A stretch of DNA of 64,000 nucleotides from Sideroxydans lithotrophicus ES-1. Its GTDB lineage: Bacteria; Pseudomonadota; Gammaproteobacteria; Burkholderiales; Gallionellaceae. The position numbers and the translations under genes were made by a program. Below the pieces are notes generated by a model, which was not told the DNA's origin, searched no databases, and saw only the letters and a program-made list of their open reading frames with translations. How positions within the stretch are numbered: position 1 is the first letter of the stretch; the number at the start of each line of letters is the position of its first letter. The DNA lies in assembly GCF_000025705.1 (NCBI RefSeq), contig NC_013959.1, positions 732,001 through 796,000 of the forward strand. Reading direction: 5' to 3'. Positions 18,249 through 39,086 of the stretch are shown piece by piece.

Positions 18249-18698
18249 TCAGTGTTTGCCGGTGCTGCCGAAGCCGTTGGCTCCGCGCTGGCTCATCGGG
18301 AAATCCTCCACGATGTTGAATTGCACCTGTGCCACCGGGACGATCACGAGTTGTGCGATGCGCTCCATCGGCATCAGCGCGAACGGATGGTGGCCGCGGT
18401 TCCAGATGGAGATGAAGATCTGTCCCTGGTAGTCCGAGTCGATCAGGCCGACCAGATTGCCCAGCACGATGCCATGTTTGTGGCCCAGGCCCGAGCGCGG
18501 CAGGATCATCGCCGCATAGTGCGGGTCGTTCAGATGCAGGGCGATGCCGCTGGGAATGAGTTCGCACTGCCCCGGCTGGATGGTCATGCTGCCGTCGATG
18601 CAGGCGCGCAGGTCGATGCCGGCCGAGCCGGGTGTGGCATAAGCGGGCGGGTGTTCATGCAGGCGGGGGTCCAGTACCTTTACATCCACTTTTTTCAT
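18249..18698 (-). CDS. dut: dUTP diphosphatase
   Basis: Trimeric dUTPase (149 aa) that hydrolyses dUTP to dUMP, keeping uracil out of DNA. All five motifs are visible: [10 protein letters not shown] (23-32), [16 protein letters not shown] with the catalytic Asp, ERIAQLVI, and the C-terminal P-loop-like [10 protein letters not shown]. The ATG overlaps the coaBC stop by 4 nt (ATGA), an arrangement common in proteobacteria. Confidence 0.97.
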   Translation of the reverse strand: MKKVDVKVLDPRLHEHPPAYATPGSAGIDLRACIDGSMTIQPGQCELIPSGIALHLNDPHYAAMILPRSGLGHKHGIVLGNLVGLIDSDYQGQIFISIWNRGHHPFALMPMERIAQLVIVPVAQVQFNIVEDFPMSQRGANGFGSTGKH

Positions 18699-19900
18699 TT
18701 CCTGTTTCCTTTCATGTAAAGAGCGACGGCGTGGCGCATCAGTGCACGTGCCAGGGTGAGTTTATCGGCACGCGGCAGCGCGTGCTCGCCTGACTCGTCG
18801 AACAATACCAGCTCGTTGTCGTCGTTGCCGATGGCGTTTTGCGCCAGGTTGGCGGCCAGCAGCGGGATGTTCTTCTTCTTGCGTTTGGCTCCGGCATGTT
18901 CGGCCAGTTTTTCGCTTTCCGCCGCGAAGCCCACGCAGAAAGGCGGCTTGGGCAGGCTGGCGACGTAGGCAAGAATGTCGGGATTGGGAATGAGTTCCAG
19001 TGTCAGCGCGGCATCGCTCTTCTTGATCTTTTGCTTGCTGGGCTGCGCCACGCGGTAATCGGCCACTGCGGCCACGCCGATGAACATGTCGGAACGGCTT
19101 GCATGCTGCTTCACGGCGTCGAACATCTCGGATGCGCTGGTGACGTCTATCAGCTGCGTGCCAGCGGGCCTGGGCAGGGACGTCGGTCCGGATACCAGCA
19201 TGACTTCGGCGCCCAGTTCCAGTGCCGCAGTTGCAACCGCATAGCCCATCTTGCCGCTGCTGCGGTTGGTGATGCCGCGCACTGCGTCGATGGCTTCGTA
19301 AGTCGGTCCGGCGGTGATGAGCACTTTTCGGCCGGCAAGCAGCTTGGGTCGGAATGCCGCGGCTATGTCCTGCGCCAGTTGTTCGGCTTCCAGCATCCGG
19401 CCCATGCCCTCTTCGCCGCAGGCTTGCGCGCCGTTCGCCGGTCCCAGCACGGTCATGCCGTCGGCAACGAGTCTTTGAATGTTGCGCTGGGTGGCTGGGT
19501 TCGACCACATCTGCTTGTTCATCGCCGGCGCGACCAGCAAAGGGCAGTTGCGTGCCAGACACAGGGTGGACAGCAGGTCGTCGGCCAGTCCTAGCGCCAG
19601 CTTGGCGATGAAATCCGCCGTGGCAGGCGCGATCACGATGGCATCGGCGACGCGGCTGGTCTGGATGTGTGCCATGCCCTTGTCATCCTGCCACTGGTTG
19701 ACCAGCACCGGGTTGCCGGTAAGTGCCTGCATCGTGGCGGGCGTGATGAAATGCGTCGCTGCTTCCGTCATCGCCACCTGTACCGCGATACCTTGCTTCA
19801 CCAGCAAACGTGCCAGTTCCGCCGCCTTGTAGGCAGCGATGCCGCCGGTGATGCCGAGCACGATGCGTTTTGTCTGGGCTTGCTCCATAATGCCGTGCAT
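18695..19900 (-). CDS. coaBC: Bifunctional phosphopantothenoylcysteine synthetase/decarboxylase
   Basis: Two consecutive steps of coenzyme A synthesis in one 401-residue protein. The N-terminal CoaC flavoprotein (about 1-190) shows the [10 protein letters not shown] flavin loop, PAMNKQMW and the catalytic Cys region [12 protein letters not shown]. The C-terminal CoaB (about 195-395) shows [17 protein letters not shown] and the KIKK lysine cluster. The ATG at 19900 gives the longest product; one at 19888 (MEQAQ) is an equally plausible start. Only 21 bp separate it from divergent radC. Confidence 0.96.
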   Translation of the reverse strand: MHGIMEQAQTKRIVLGITGGIAAYKAAELARLLVKQGIAVQVAMTEAATHFITPATMQALTGNPVLVNQWQDDKGMAHIQTSRVADAIVIAPATADFIAKLALGLADDLLSTLCLARNCPLLVAPAMNKQMWSNPATQRNIQRLVADGMTVLGPANGAQACGEEGMGRMLEAEQLAQDIAAAFRPKLLAGRKVLITAGPTYEAIDAVRGITNRSSGKMGYAVATAALELGAEVMLVSGPTSLPRPAGTQLIDVTSASEMFDAVKQHASRSDMFIGVAAVADYRVAQPSKQKIKKSDAALTLELIPNPDILAYVASLPKPPFCVGFAAESEKLAEHAGAKRKKKNIPLLAANLAQNAIGNDDNELVLFDESGEHALPRADKLTLARALMRHAVALYMKGNRK

Positions 19901-19921
19901 CTTAACAAGAAAGTGATTGCG

Positions 19922-20596
19922 ATGGCGATTACGGATTGGGCGGAAGGCGAGCGCCCGCGCGAAAAACTATTGCAGCGTGGCGCGGCTGCTTTGTCGGACG
20001 CCGAATTGCTGGCAATCTTCCTGCGCACAGGCGTGGTCGGCATGAGTGCTGTCGATCTGGCGCGTGATCTGCTGGTACGGTTCGGCAGTCTGACTCGGAT
20101 GTTCGCGGCAAGCGAGAAGGATTTTTGCGACATCCACGGGATGGGGAGGGCGAAATTCGTGCAATTGCAGGCGGTGGTGGAGATGTCGCGGCGCGCGCTA
20201 CGGGAGGAGATGCAGTCCGGCGACGTGTTGAATTCGCCGCGAGCTGTGCGCGAGTATCTGCAACTTTTGTTGCGTTCCCGCCAACAGGAAGTGTTCGTAG
20301 CCATCTTCGTGGATGCGCAGCATCGGGTGATCTGCGCGGAGGAGTTGTTTCAGGGGACCCTGACCCAGACCAGTGTATATCCGCGCGAGGTGGTGAAGCG
20401 CGCTTTGCATCACAACGCGGCGGCGTTGATCTTCGCGCACAACCATCCTTCCGGGGTGGCGGAGCCGAGTCAGTCCGACCAGTTGCTCACCGATGCATTG
20501 ATGCAGGCATTGCGGCTTGTGGATGTAAGAGTGTTGGATCATTTCATCGTGGCAGGGGCGGCCTGCCTGTCGTTTGCTGAAAAAGGCATGTTGTGA
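19922..20596 (+). CDS. radC: RadC-family JAMM/MPN+ protein
   Basis: A 224-residue protein with an N-terminal helix-hairpin-helix-like region (about 1-95) and a C-terminal JAMM metalloprotease-fold domain. The metal motif HNHPSG...PSQSD is intact (about residues 172-185), and a conserved EELF lies upstream. Despite its name, a role in repair is not established. The start at 19922 was chosen because the longer frame runs antisense through coaBC. No terminator is seen before the tRNA promoter downstream. Confidence 0.92.
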   Translation: MAITDWAEGERPREKLLQRGAAALSDAELLAIFLRTGVVGMSAVDLARDLLVRFGSLTRMFAASEKDFCDIHGMGRAKFVQLQAVVEMSRRALREEMQSGDVLNSPRAVREYLQLLLRSRQQEVFVAIFVDAQHRVICAEELFQGTLTQTSVYPREVVKRALHHNAAALIFAHNHPSGVAEPSQSDQLLTDALMQALRLVDVRVLDHFIVAGAACLSFAEKGML

Positions 20597-20713
20597 GAAT
20601 TGAACGGCCTTTCCCGTGTGCGGGCATGAGTTCTGTAGCCAGGTCTGGCTTGCCCATGCGGTCCCAATCCGGGCAAATGTGGCTCGCTTCTTGCTAAAAT
20701 CCGTAGATTCCCT

Positions 20714-20742
20714 TTGACAATGTGTGCGGTTATCTGGATAAT
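20714..20742 (+). promoter_or_regulatory. Strong sigma-70 promoter for the tRNA-tuf unit
   Basis: A perfect TTGACA (20714-20719), a 17-nt spacer and GATAAT (20737-20742) are followed by a CGCGCGC discriminator. It starts transcription about 10 nt before tRNA-Tyr and probably drives the tRNAs, tuf1 and onwards. Confidence 0.9.
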
Positions 20743-20757
20743 CGCGCGCTCTTTAAT

Positions 20758-20843
20758 GGAGGGGTGGCCGAGTGGTTAAAGGCAGCAGACTGTAAATCTG
20801 CCCTCTCAGAGTACGAAGGTTCGAATCCTTCCCCCTCCACCAG
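20758..20843 (+). tRNA. tRNA-Tyr (GTA)
   Basis: An 86-nt class II tRNA. The 7-bp acceptor stem GGAGGGG/CCCCTCC, anticodon GTA (20792-20794) in loop CTGTAAA, long variable arm, TTCGAAT T-loop and encoded CCA are all present. Confidence 0.97.
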
Positions 20844-20885
20844 ATTTGGCGTTTTGCTGTTTTAGTGGGCTGGTGTTGTGTTTTT

Positions 20886-20959
20886 GCGGGAGTAGCTCAA
20901 TGGTAGAGCTGAAGCCTTCCAAGCTTATGACGAGGGTTCGATTCCCTTCTCCCGCTCCA
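20886..20959 (+). tRNA. tRNA-Gly (TCC)
   Basis: A 74-nt tRNA with acceptor GCGGGAG/CTCCCGC, anticodon loop CTTCCAA (TCC), T-loop TTCGATT, discriminator T and encoded CCA. It follows tRNA-Tyr after 42 nt in the same transcript. Confidence 0.97.
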
Positions 20960-20971
20960 GTTTTATAGCTT

Positions 20972-21046
<75 letters not shown>

Positions 21047-21088
21047 TTTTTTTGTGAACTGATGTTTGGCATTGATAGAGGATAAATC

Positions 21089-22279
<1,191 letters not shown>

Positions 22280-22293
22280 GTAATAGCGATGCT

Positions 22294-22319
22294 GGCGGAG
22301 CGAAGCGATTCGCTCCGCC
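22294..22319 (+). other. Perfect hairpin between tuf1 and tRNA-Trp
   Basis: An 11-bp perfect stem (GGCGGAGCGAA/TTCGCTCCGCC) with a GCGA tetraloop. No T-run follows, so it is more likely an mRNA 3'-end stabiliser or processing signal between tuf mRNA and tRNA-Trp than a full terminator. Confidence 0.6.
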
Positions 22320-22339
22320 GTCGTCATTTGCAGGTTTAT

Positions 22340-22415
22340 AGGCCAGTAGCTCAATTGGTAGAGTATCGGTCTCCAAAACCGAGGGTTGGGGGTTCGAGAC
22401 CCTCCTGGCCTGCCA
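22340..22415 (+). tRNA. tRNA-Trp (CCA)
   Basis: A 76-nt tRNA with acceptor AGGCCAG/CTGGCCT, anticodon loop CTCCAAA (CCA), T-loop TTCGAGA, discriminator G and encoded CCA. It sits between tuf1 and secE, as in other betaproteobacteria. Confidence 0.97.
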
Positions 22416-22445
22416 GTTAGTAAAGTAGAAACGGACAGTTCATAC

Positions 22446-22793
22446 ATGGCTGACAAGATCAAATTGCTGGTTGCCTTCATGCTCGTTGCGGCGGGGGTGG
22501 CCGGCTTTTATGCATTGCAGAATAGCGCGGAAGTGTTGCGTGTGCTGTCGGTGCTGCTTGGCGTGATGCTGGCAGCGGGTGTGTTCTGGACGACCGCGTC
22601 CGGCAAGCTGTTCTTCAGCTTCGCCAGTGACTCGGTGGCTGAAGCCAAGCGGGTGGTATGGCCGTCGCGTAAAGAGACGATACAGACTACGGCTGTGGTT
22701 GTTCTGTTTGCGGTGGTGATGGCGCTGTTCCTGTGGGCAGTGGATGCGAGTCTGATGGTGATCGTCAATAAATTGATGGGACGGAGTGAGTGA
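22446..22793 (+). CDS. secE: Protein translocase subunit SecE
   Basis: Essential SecYEG subunit, 115 aa. Three membrane segments (about 7-25, 33-52 and 85-108) give the long three-span proteobacterial form. The conserved amphipathic region before the last span reads [13 protein letters not shown]. The start at 22446 was chosen to avoid reading back into tRNA-Trp. Its stop overlaps the nusG ATG by one base. Confidence 0.97.
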   Translation: MADKIKLLVAFMLVAAGVAGFYALQNSAEVLRVLSVLLGVMLAAGVFWTTASGKLFFSFASDSVAEAKRVVWPSRKETIQTTAVVVLFAVVMALFLWAVDASLMVIVNKLMGRSE

Positions 22794-23326
22794 TGGCCAA
22801 GCGTTGGTATGTGGTGCATACGTACTCGCAGTTCGAGAAAAGCGTACAGCGTGCTTTGCTGGAACGTATCGCGCGCGAAGGCATGGAAGACCTGTTCGGA
22901 CAGATACTTGTTCCAGTGGAAGAAGTGGTCGAGCTGAAGTCTGGGCAGAAGAACATCAGTGAGCGCAAGTTTTTCCCGGGCTACGTGCTGGTCGAGATGG
23001 AGATGACCGACGAGAGCTGGCACTTGGTGAAGAATACCCCCAAGGTCACCGGTTTTCTCGGTGGATCGGCAATGAAACCGACGCCTATCAGCCAGAAGGA
23101 AGTCGACAACATCATGCAGCAGATGCAGGCTGGCGTGGAGAAGCCGCGCCCCAAGGTGCTGTTCGAGGTGGGCGAGGCGGTACGCGTCAAGGAAGGTCCG
23201 TTCACGGATTTCCACGGCATGGTGGAAGATGTCAATTACGACAAGAGCAAACTGCGGGTCGCGGTCACCATTTTCGGTCGATCGACACCAGTGGAACTGA
23301 ATTTCGGGCAAGTCGAGAAAGCCTGA
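22793..23326 (+). CDS. nusG: Transcription termination/antitermination factor NusG
   Basis: A 177-residue factor that binds the RNA polymerase clamp and couples it to Rho or the ribosome. The NGN domain opens [14 protein letters not shown]; the C-terminal KOW domain holds [18 protein letters not shown]. The ATG at 22793 overlaps the secE stop. Classic secE-nusG pair. Confidence 0.98.
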   Translation: MAKRWYVVHTYSQFEKSVQRALLERIAREGMEDLFGQILVPVEEVVELKSGQKNISERKFFPGYVLVEMEMTDESWHLVKNTPKVTGFLGGSAMKPTPISQKEVDNIMQQMQAGVEKPRPKVLFEVGEAVRVKEGPFTDFHGMVEDVNYDKSKLRVAVTIFGRSTPVELNFGQVEKA

Positions 23327-23416
23327 TATTGAGCGCCGGGGTTCCGGCATGACAAACGGGGAGCGTATCGGAGCAATTGCGGTATGCGTTTAACCCACTA
23401 AGTAAGGAGTAGCAAC
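23327..23416 (+). promoter_or_regulatory. Leader of rplK with small hairpin
   Basis: A 90-nt gap containing GCCGG-ggtt-CCGGC (about 23336-23349), then AAGGAG before the GTG start. In other proteobacteria L1 autoregulates this operon by binding the rplK leader. The hairpin may belong to such a site, but the L1 motif is not clear by eye. Confidence 0.35.
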
Positions 23417-23851
23417 GTGGCAAAGAAAATCGTCGGCTATATCAAGCTGCAAGTCCCGGCCGGTAAGGCCAATCCAAGTCCTCCTATCGGCCCGGCGCTC
23501 GGTCAGCGCGGCCTGAACATCATGGAATTCTGCAAGGCGTTCAACGCCCAGACCCAGGGTGTCGAGCCAGGTCTGCCGATCCCGGTGGTGATCACCGCCT
23601 TCGCGGACAAGAGCTTCACCTTCGTGATGAAGACTCCTCCCGCGACCATTCTGATCAAGAAGGCTGCCGGCGTGCAAAAAGGCAGCAAGACGCCGCATAC
23701 GGACAAGGTCGGCAAACTGACCCGCAAACAGGCGGAAGATATCGCCAAAGCCAAGCAGCCTGACCTGACGGCAGCTGACCTGGATGCCGCAGTGCGCACC
23801 ATCGCCGGTAGCGCGCGCAGCATGGGTATTACCGTGGAAGGGGTGAAATAA
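23417..23851 (+). CDS. rplK: 50S ribosomal protein L11
   Basis: A 144-residue component of the GTPase-associated centre with L10/L12. The N-terminal Pro-rich stretch [11 protein letters not shown] binds thiostrepton-type drugs and RelA-linked signals; the C-terminal part binds 23S rRNA. It uses a GTG start at 23417, supported by AAGGAG upstream, and lies one base before rplA. Confidence 0.98.
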   Translation: MAKKIVGYIKLQVPAGKANPSPPIGPALGQRGLNIMEFCKAFNAQTQGVEPGLPIPVVITAFADKSFTFVMKTPPATILIKKAAGVQKGSKTPHTDKVGKLTRKQAEDIAKAKQPDLTAADLDAAVRTIAGSARSMGITVEGVK

Positions 23852-23852
23852 C

Positions 23853-24548
23853 ATGGCACAAGTTTCCAAACGTTATAAGGCGCTGGCCGCCAAGGTCGAT
23901 CGCAACAAGCTGTACGCGCTGGATGAAGCGCTCAAGTTGGTGAAAGAGACAGCCAAGGCCAAGTTCGACGAGTCCATCGACGTGGCAGTGAACCTGGGCA
24001 TCGATGCCAAGAAGTCCGACCAGCTGGTGCGCGGCTCCGTGGTGTTGCCCAAGGGTACCGGCAAGACCATGCGCGTCGCTGTATTTGCGCAGGGCGCCAA
24101 GGCTGAAGAAGCCAAGGCGGCTGGCGCCGACATCGTCGGTTTCGACGATCTGGCCGAAAGCATCAAGGCTGGCAAGATGGATTTCGACGTAGTGATCGCT
24201 TCCCCGGATGCGATGCGTATCGTCGGCCAGCTGGGCCAGATCCTCGGTCCGCGCGGTCTGATGCCTAACCCCAAGGTGGGTACGGTCACTGCCGATGTGG
24301 CGGGCGCAGTAAAGAACGCCAAGGCCGGTCAGGTGCAATACCGCACCGACAAGAACGGCATCGTGCAGTGCACCATCGGTCGCGCTTCGTTCGCGCCGGA
24401 AGCGCTACGCGAAAACATGCTGGCTTTGATTGATGCGTTGAACAAGGCCAAGCCTGCAACTTCCAAAGGTGTCTACCTGAAGAAGGTCGCGATCTCCAGC
24501 ACCATGGGTGTCGGTATTCGCGTCGAACAGGCTAGTCTGGTAGCTTGA
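23853..24548 (+). CDS. rplA: 50S ribosomal protein L1
   Basis: A 231-residue L1-stalk protein that guides deacylated tRNA out of the E site and in many bacteria represses its own rplKA message. The conserved segments [15 protein letters not shown] and [15 protein letters not shown] are present. It is adjacent to rplK and followed by the long L10 leader. Confidence 0.98.
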   Translation: MAQVSKRYKALAAKVDRNKLYALDEALKLVKETAKAKFDESIDVAVNLGIDAKKSDQLVRGSVVLPKGTGKTMRVAVFAQGAKAEEAKAAGADIVGFDDLAESIKAGKMDFDVVIASPDAMRIVGQLGQILGPRGLMPNPKVGTVTADVAGAVKNAKAGQVQYRTDKNGIVQCTIGRASFAPEALRENMLALIDALNKAKPATSKGVYLKKVAISSTMGVGIRVEQASLVA

Positions 24549-24800
24549 TGTTTTGAATCTGGCGGCGGAGACAGGTCTCTGCTGCCTTTGTTCTTTGGAC
24601 TGCTGGCGTGGCTGGCAGCATCAAAGACCGTAGGCGCCGAAGGCGAAGTTGGCTGGAAGCTTAATCGATGGCAGTTGCATCGGCCCACGCAGATGGTGTG
24701 CCCGCGAGCAGGAATGGTTGTTGTTTTCTCCTGTCTTGAGGACGCGGTCGTTAACCCGGGTGTCTTAACCGATATCCGATTATGAAGATGGAGAAAGACT
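24549..24800 (+). ncRNA. Ribosomal protein L10 leader
   Basis: A 250-nt untranslated stretch before rplJ. AGACCGTAGGCGCC (24625-24638) and the later GGAAGCTTAATCGATGG (from 24655) match the conserved kink-turn core of proteobacterial L10 leaders, where L10-(L12)4 binds and represses rplJL translation. No competing gene is seen. Confidence 0.8.
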
Positions 24801-25298
24801 TTGGCTCTTAATCTGCAAGAAAAGCAGGCAGTGGTCGCGGAAGTCAGCGCACAAGTGGCGCAGGCCCAGACCATCGTCGTGGCTGAGTACCGCGGCATTC
24901 CAGTCGCCGATATCACCTCCTTGCGTGCCAACGCACGCAAGAACGGGGTGTATCTGCATGTGTTGAAGAACACGCTGGCGCGTCGTGCGGTGCAGGGCAC
25001 TTCCTTCGAGGGATTGGCGGACAAGATGGTCGGTCCGCTGATGTACAGCATGAGCGCAGATGCGGTCGCTGCTGCGAAGGTGGTGTACGAATTCGCCAAG
25101 ACGAACGATAAGCTGGTCATCAAGGGCGGCGCCTACAATGGCAAGGTCCTGGATGCGGCTGCGGTTTCCGCACTGGCTAGCGTGCCGAGCAAGGAAGTGT
25201 TGCTGGCGCAGTTGCTGGGCGTCATGAAGTCGCCGATCACGAGCATGGCTATCGTACTGAAAGCCCTGTCCGAGAAGAAGGCCGGCGCTGCTGCTTAA
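24801..25298 (+). CDS. rplJ: 50S ribosomal protein L10
   Basis: A 165-residue stalk base that anchors L12 dimers. It starts at TTG (24801) with GGAGA upstream; the N-terminus [15 protein letters not shown] is canonical, so TTG is chosen. The helical C-terminus carries the L12-binding sites. It is preceded by the L10 autoregulatory leader. Confidence 0.97.
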   Translation: MALNLQEKQAVVAEVSAQVAQAQTIVVAEYRGIPVADITSLRANARKNGVYLHVLKNTLARRAVQGTSFEGLADKMVGPLMYSMSADAVAAAKVVYEFAKTNDKLVIKGGAYNGKVLDAAAVSALASVPSKEVLLAQLLGVMKSPITSMAIVLKALSEKKAGAAA

Positions 25299-25329
25299 CT
25301 AATCAATCATTCAATTTAGGAAGAACAAC

Positions 25330-25710
25330 ATGGCATTCGATAAAGACGCATTTTTGGCCGCACTGGACAGCATGTCCGTGCTGGAATTGAACGAACTGGT
25401 GAAGGCTGTCGAAGAGAAGTTCGGCGTATCCGCTGCAGCGATGGCTGCTCCTGCTGCTGGTGGCGCTGCTGCTGGTGGCGCTGCTGCTGCGGCTGAGCAG
25501 ACCGAGTTCACTGTGACCCTGAAGTCCGCTGGCGACCAGAAGGTGAACGTGATCAAGGTCGTTCGCACCATCACCGGCCTGGGCCTGAAAGAAGCCAAGG
25601 ATCTGGTTGACGGCGCACCGAAGGTGGTCAAGGAAGGCATCAGCAAAGCCGATGCTGACGCGATCGCCAAGCAACTGATCGAAGCTGGCGCAACCGCTGA
25701 AGTCAAGTAA
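25330..25710 (+). CDS. rplL: 50S ribosomal protein L7/L12
   Basis: A 126-residue stalk protein that recruits translation GTPases. The N-terminal dimer domain (1-35), a long Ala/Gly hinge (about 36-55) and the C-terminal factor-binding domain with [15 protein letters not shown] are present. GGAAGAAC precedes the ATG. It is followed by an attenuator-like terminator before rpoB. Confidence 0.98.
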   Translation: MAFDKDAFLAALDSMSVLELNELVKAVEEKFGVSAAAMAAPAAGGAAAGGAAAAAEQTEFTVTLKSAGDQKVNVIKVVRTITGLGLKEAKDLVDGAPKVVKEGISKADADAIAKQLIEAGATAEVK

Positions 25711-25727
25711 GTACAGTGTTTGCAGAG

Positions 25728-25755
25728 AGGCTGACGGGAAAACCGTCAGCCTTTT
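25728..25755 (+). terminator. Attenuator-like terminator between rplL and rpoB
   Basis: A 10-bp stem (AGGCTGACGG/CCGTCAGCCT) with a 5-nt loop ends in TTTT. Partial readthrough would keep RNA polymerase subunits below ribosomal-protein levels, as known for rplL-rpoB in E. coli. Confidence 0.8.
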
Positions 25756-25867
25756 GCCGCTTCTGGATACTAAACGGGATTTTGTGTTCGGCTGTGTAGA
25801 AGTTAATGGTTAAGCGGTGCGCGAGCGCCGATTGTCCCTTACCTTTTCCTTCTGTAGTGGAGATATC

Positions 25868-29938
<4,071 letters not shown>

Positions 29939-29942
29939 CAAC

Positions 29943-29969
29943 TCCTCACGCGGTTCGCCGCGTAGAGGA
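29943..29969 (+). other. UUCG-capped hairpin between rpoB and rpoC
   Basis: CCTC-A-CGCGG pairs with CCGCG-T-A-GAGG around a TTCG loop, with one bulged A. No T-run follows. It is probably an mRNA structure separating rpoB and rpoC translation, or a nuclease site. Confidence 0.5.
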
Positions 29970-30016
29970 TTGCGTAACTTTGTTGCTAAGCGCAGGCACA
30001 GTAAAAGGAGTCAAAC

Positions 30017-34234
<4,218 letters not shown>

Positions 34235-34238
34235 TTGC

Positions 34239-34267
34239 TTGACAGGAAACTGCTTCGTCAATAGAAT
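34239..34267 (+). promoter_or_regulatory. Sigma-70 promoter of the str unit
   Basis: TTGACA (34239-34244), a 17-nt spacer and TAGAAT (34262-34267), then a GCGCGG discriminator. It begins 5 nt after the rpoC stop and drives rpsL, rpsG, fusA and tuf2. Confidence 0.88.
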
Positions 34268-34292
34268 GCGCGGTCTTTTTAGTCCGCGCATT
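34265..34292. other. Inverted repeat overlapping the str -10 region
   Basis: AATGCGCGG and CCGCGCATT form a perfect 9-bp dyad with a 10-nt loop. The left arm overlaps the -10, so it can form only in RNA reading through from rpoC, or act as a DNA operator. The following TTTCTG is a poor terminator tail. Confidence 0.55.
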
Positions 34293-34381
34293 TCTGTACA
34301 GGTCGGTGCAGATGTGCTTGCAAGGCAGTTTTTTAGATTTAACTAATTAGTTTTTAAACAGTTTTCAGGAAGCGATAAACA

Positions 34382-34759
34382 ATGCCAACCATCAACCAGT
34401 TAGTGCGCACAGGCCGTACGGCCGAAGTGACCAAGAGCAAGGTGCCGGCTCTCGCGGGTAGCCCCCAAAAGCGCGGTGTTTGCACACGCGTTTACACCAC
34501 GACGCCGAAAAAGCCGAACTCGGCGCTGCGTAAGGTCGCCAAGGTGCGTCTAACCAACGGTTTTGAGGTCATCTCCTACATCGGTGGTGAAGGCCATAAC
34601 CTGCAAGAGCACAGTGTGGTGTTGCTGCGCGGCGGTCGTGTGAAAGACTTGCCGGGTGTGCGTTACCACATGGTGCGCGGCAGCCTGGATACGGCAGGCG
34701 TGAAGGATCGCAAACAGTCTCGTTCCAAGTACGGTGCCAAGCGCCCGAAAAAAGCGTAA
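34382..34759 (+). CDS. rpsL: 30S ribosomal protein S12
   Basis: A 125-residue decoding-centre protein. The streptomycin-resistance positions lie in KKPNSALRK (Lys43 region) and [11 protein letters not shown] (Lys88 region); both carry the sensitive, wild-type lysines. It is the first gene of the str unit, about 110 nt downstream of the predicted start site. Confidence 0.98.
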   Translation: MPTINQLVRTGRTAEVTKSKVPALAGSPQKRGVCTRVYTTTPKKPNSALRKVAKVRLTNGFEVISYIGGEGHNLQEHSVVLLRGGRVKDLPGVRYHMVRGSLDTAGVKDRKQSRSKYGAKRPKKA

Positions 34760-34794
34760 TTCAGAAATTAGTCAGATATAACTGAGGTATTGAT

Positions 34795-35265
34795 ATGCCA
34801 AGACGTAGAGAAGTCCCCAAGCGCGAAGTTCTGCCGGATCCAAAGTTCGGTAATCAGGATCTTTCCAAGTTCGTCAACGTGCTGATGACTGCCGGCAAGA
34901 AGTCGGTGGCTGAGCGCATTCTGTACGGCGCCCTGGAGCAGGTCGGAAAGAAGAGCGGCAAGGATCCGATCGAGGTGTTCAATCAGGCAATCTCGAATGC
35001 CAAGCCTCAGGTCGAAGTGAAGAGTCGTCGCGTGGGTGGTGCAAACTACCAGGTTCCGGTCGAAGTGCGTCCGTCCCGTCGTATGGCGCTGGCGATGCGC
35101 TGGCTGAAGGAGTTTGCGCGCAAGCGCGGCGAAAAGTCCATGGGCATGCGCCTAGCTGGCGAGCTGATCGACGCTTCCGAAGGTCGCGGCGGTGCGGTCA
35201 AGAAGCGCGAAGAAGTACATCGCATGGCTGAGGCCAACAAGGCGTTCTCGCATTTCAGGTTCTAA
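34795..35265 (+). CDS. rpsG: 30S ribosomal protein S7
   Basis: A 156-residue head protein that nucleates 30S head assembly and contacts E-site tRNA. It begins [19 protein letters not shown] and holds [13 protein letters not shown]. In E. coli it autoregulates the str unit. A GAGG-type site precedes the ATG. Confidence 0.98.
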   Translation: MPRRREVPKREVLPDPKFGNQDLSKFVNVLMTAGKKSVAERILYGALEQVGKKSGKDPIEVFNQAISNAKPQVEVKSRRVGGANYQVPVEVRPSRRMALAMRWLKEFARKRGEKSMGMRLAGELIDASEGRGGAVKKREEVHRMAEANKAFSHFRF

Positions 35266-35307
35266 ATTTCGAATCCCTAAAAGTATAAAGACAAGGTTAG
35301 GTATACA

Positions 35308-37404
35308 GTGGCACGCAAAACACCCATCGAACGCTATCGCAATATCGGCATCAGTGCACATATTGATGCGGGTAAGACTACGACTACTGAGCGCATCCTG
35401 TTCTATACGGGTGTGAGTCACAAGATCGGTGAGGTGCACGACGGTGCGGCCACGATGGACTGGATGGAGCAAGAGCAGGAGCGTGGTATCACCATCACCT
35501 CCGCTGCGACCACCTGTTTCTGGAAGGGGATGGATAACTCATTCCCTGAACACCGCTTCAACATCATCGATACGCCTGGACACGTGGACTTTACCATTGA
35601 GGTGGAGCGTTCCATGCGCGTGCTGGATGGTGCGTGCATGGTTTATTGTGCGGTGGGCGGTGTGCAGCCGCAATCCGAGACTGTTTGGCGCCAGGCTAAC
35701 AAATACAAGGTGCCGCGTCTGGCTTTTGTGAACAAGATGGACCGTACCGGCGCGAACTTCTTCAAGGTGGTTACGCAAATGCAAACCCGCCTGAGGGCTA
35801 ATCCTGTTCCGCTCGTAATCCCGATTGGCGCGGAAGAAGGTTTCACTGGTGTTGTGGATCTGATCAAGATGCGAGCCATCATCTGGGATGAAGCTTCTCA
35901 GGGCATGAAGTTCGAATACAAGGAAATTCCGGCTGAGTTGGTGGCGAGTGCCAATGAATGGCGTGCAAAGATGGTCGAGACAGCCGCCGAAGCGTCCGAA
36001 GAGTTGATGAATCAGTATCTCGAAAATGGCGATTTGACTGAAGAGCAGATCATTCTGGGTATTCGCACCCGTACCATCGCCTGCGAGATTCAGCCGATGT
36101 TGTGCGGTTCCGCATTCAAGAACAAGGGTGTGCAGCGCATGCTGGATGCAGTGATCATGTTCTTGCCGTCGCCGGTGGATATTCCGGATGTGACGGGTGA
36201 AACTGAGGCTGGCGAGCCGACATCCCGCAAGGCCGACGACAGTGAGAAGTTTTCTGCGCTGGCGTTCAAGCTGATGACCGACCCGTTTGTCGGTCAACTG
36301 ACCTTCGTGCGCGTCTATTCCGGCGTGCTGCAGAAGGGCGACACGGTTTACAACCCGATTCGTGGCAAGAAAGAGCGTATCGGCCGTATCGTGCAGATGC
36401 ATGCAAACGAGCGTAAAGAGGTTGATGAGATTCTGGCGGGCGATATTGCCGCCTGTATCGGGTTGAAAGATGTAACCACTGGCGAGTCGCTGTGCGATCC
36501 GGATAAGCCCATTATTCTTGAGCGCATGGTATTCCCGGAGCCGGTGATTCACGTTGCGGTGGAGCCGAAGACCAAGGTTGACCAAGAGAAGATGGGTATC
36601 GCGCTGGGCCGCCTGGCTGCGGAAGATCCTTCGTTCCGCGTGCGCACCGACGAAGAGTCCGGCCAGACCATCATGTCCGGTATGGGTGAGTTGCATCTGG
36701 AGATTCTGGTTGACCGCATGAAGCGCGAATTTGGCGTGGAAGCGAACGTGGGTGCCCCGCAAGTGGCTTACCGCGAGGCGATCCGTAAGGCTGTTGAGGT
36801 TGAAGGTAAGTACGCCAAGCAGACTGGTGGTCGCGGTCAATATGGTCACGTATGGATCAAGATGGAACCTAACGAGACGGGCAAGGGTTTTGAGTTCGTC
36901 GATGCGATCAAGGGTGGTACCGTTCCTCGCGAGTTCATTCCGGCAGTGGAAAAAGGTTTGCGTGAATCCTTGCCTAGTGGTGTGCTGGCTGGCTTCCCGG
37001 TGGTTGATGTGAAGGTCACTCTGTTCGATGGTTCCTATCACGATGTGGATTCCAACGAAAACGCTTTCAAGATGGCGGCTTCCATGGCGTTCAAGGACGG
37101 TATGCGCAAAGCAAGCCCGGTGCTGCTGGAGCCGATGATGTCGGTGGAAGTGGAAACGCCGGAAGATTATACCGGTACCGTGATGGGGGACTTGTCTTCC
37201 CGCCGCGGCATGGTGCAGGGTATGGATGATATGCCTGGTGGCGGCAAGACCGTCAAGGCGGAAGTGCCGCTGTCTGAGATGTTCGGATACTCGACGGCAT
37301 TGCGCTCTGCAACTCAGGGTCGTGCGACTTACACCATGGAATTCAAGCACTACACCGAAGCACCCAAGAGCGTCGCTGAAGCAATAATGAGCAGCAAAAA
37401 ATAA
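35308..37404 (+). CDS. fusA: Elongation factor G
   Basis: A 698-residue translocase GTPase. G1 is AHIDAGKT, G3 DTPGHVDF and G4 NKMDR; domains II-V are complete to the C-terminal AEAIMSSKK. It starts at GTG (35308), the only start consistent with the conserved [18 protein letters not shown]-terminus. It lies between rpsG and tuf2. Confidence 0.98.
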   Translation: MARKTPIERYRNIGISAHIDAGKTTTTERILFYTGVSHKIGEVHDGAATMDWMEQEQERGITITSAATTCFWKGMDNSFPEHRFNIIDTPGHVDFTIEVERSMRVLDGACMVYCAVGGVQPQSETVWRQANKYKVPRLAFVNKMDRTGANFFKVVTQMQTRLRANPVPLVIPIGAEEGFTGVVDLIKMRAIIWDEASQGMKFEYKEIPAELVASANEWRAKMVETAAEASEELMNQYLENGDLTEEQIILGIRTRTIACEIQPMLCGSAFKNKGVQRMLDAVIMFLPSPVDIPDVTGETEAGEPTSRKADDSEKFSALAFKLMTDPFVGQLTFVRVYSGVLQKGDTVYNPIRGKKERIGRIVQMHANERKEVDEILAGDIAACIGLKDVTTGESLCDPDKPIILERMVFPEPVIHVAVEPKTKVDQEKMGIALGRLAAEDPSFRVRTDEESGQTIMSGMGELHLEILVDRMKREFGVEANVGAPQVAYREAIRKAVEVEGKYAKQTGGRGQYGHVWIKMEPNETGKGFEFVDAIKGGTVPREFIPAVEKGLRESLPSGVLAGFPVVDVKVTLFDGSYHDVDSNENAFKMAASMAFKDGMRKASPVLLEPMMSVEVETPEDYTGTVMGDLSSRRGMVQGMDDMPGGGKTVKAEVPLSEMFGYSTALRSATQGRATYTMEFKHYTEAPKSVAEAIMSSKK

Positions 37405-37423
37405 TATTCGGAGAATCTAAATC

Positions 37424-38614
<1,191 letters not shown>

Positions 38615-38632
38615 GCATACAATGCGCGCCCT

Positions 38633-38656
38633 CGCGTGGCTGCGGCCACGCGTTTT
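38633..38656 (+). terminator. Terminator after tuf2
   Basis: A perfect 8-bp stem CGCGTGGC/GCCACGCG with a TGCG tetraloop is followed by TTTT and more T-rich sequence. It ends str-unit transcripts. It lies within the first 25 nt of the S10 promoter's RNA, too early to stop that transcript. Confidence 0.8.
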
Positions 38657-38702
38657 CGTTCTTTAAACCAGCGGCAATGCCGCGTAGAAGCTAGAGATGA
38701 TT

Positions 38703-39014
38703 ATGCAAAGTCAAAAAATTCGCATCCGCCTGAAGGCGTTCGACTATCGTTTGATCGACCAGTCCGCGTTGCAAATCGTGGATACGGCGAAACGTACAGG
38801 CGCTGTGGTGAAGGGGCCGGTTCCCTTGCCAACCAAGATAGAGCGCATCGATGTGCTGCGTTCTCCGCACGTGAATAAGACTTCGCGCGACCAGTTTGAA
38901 ATCCGCACTCACTTGCGCCTGATGGATATCATGGATCCAACCGATAAGACTGTGGATGCCCTGATGAAGCTGGACCTTCCGGCTGGCGTGGATGTAGAGA
39001 TAAAGTTGCAGTAA
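38703..39014 (+). CDS. rpsJ: 30S ribosomal protein S10
   Basis: S10/NusE, 103 aa, a 30S head protein and antitermination partner. The ATG at 38703 gives [19 protein letters not shown] and the family's usual length; an in-frame ATG two codons earlier (38697) is possible. The conserved [19 protein letters not shown] end is present. First gene of the S10 unit. Confidence 0.97.
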   Translation: MQSQKIRIRLKAFDYRLIDQSALQIVDTAKRTGAVVKGPVPLPTKIERIDVLRSPHVNKTSRDQFEIRTHLRLMDIMDPTDKTVDALMKLDLPAGVDVEIKLQ

Positions 39015-39086
39015 TCGCAGTTTGGTAATTTTGCAGTACGAATCGGCTGACCAATTGAAGTCAGCCCCTTAATAAAAGGAAATAAA

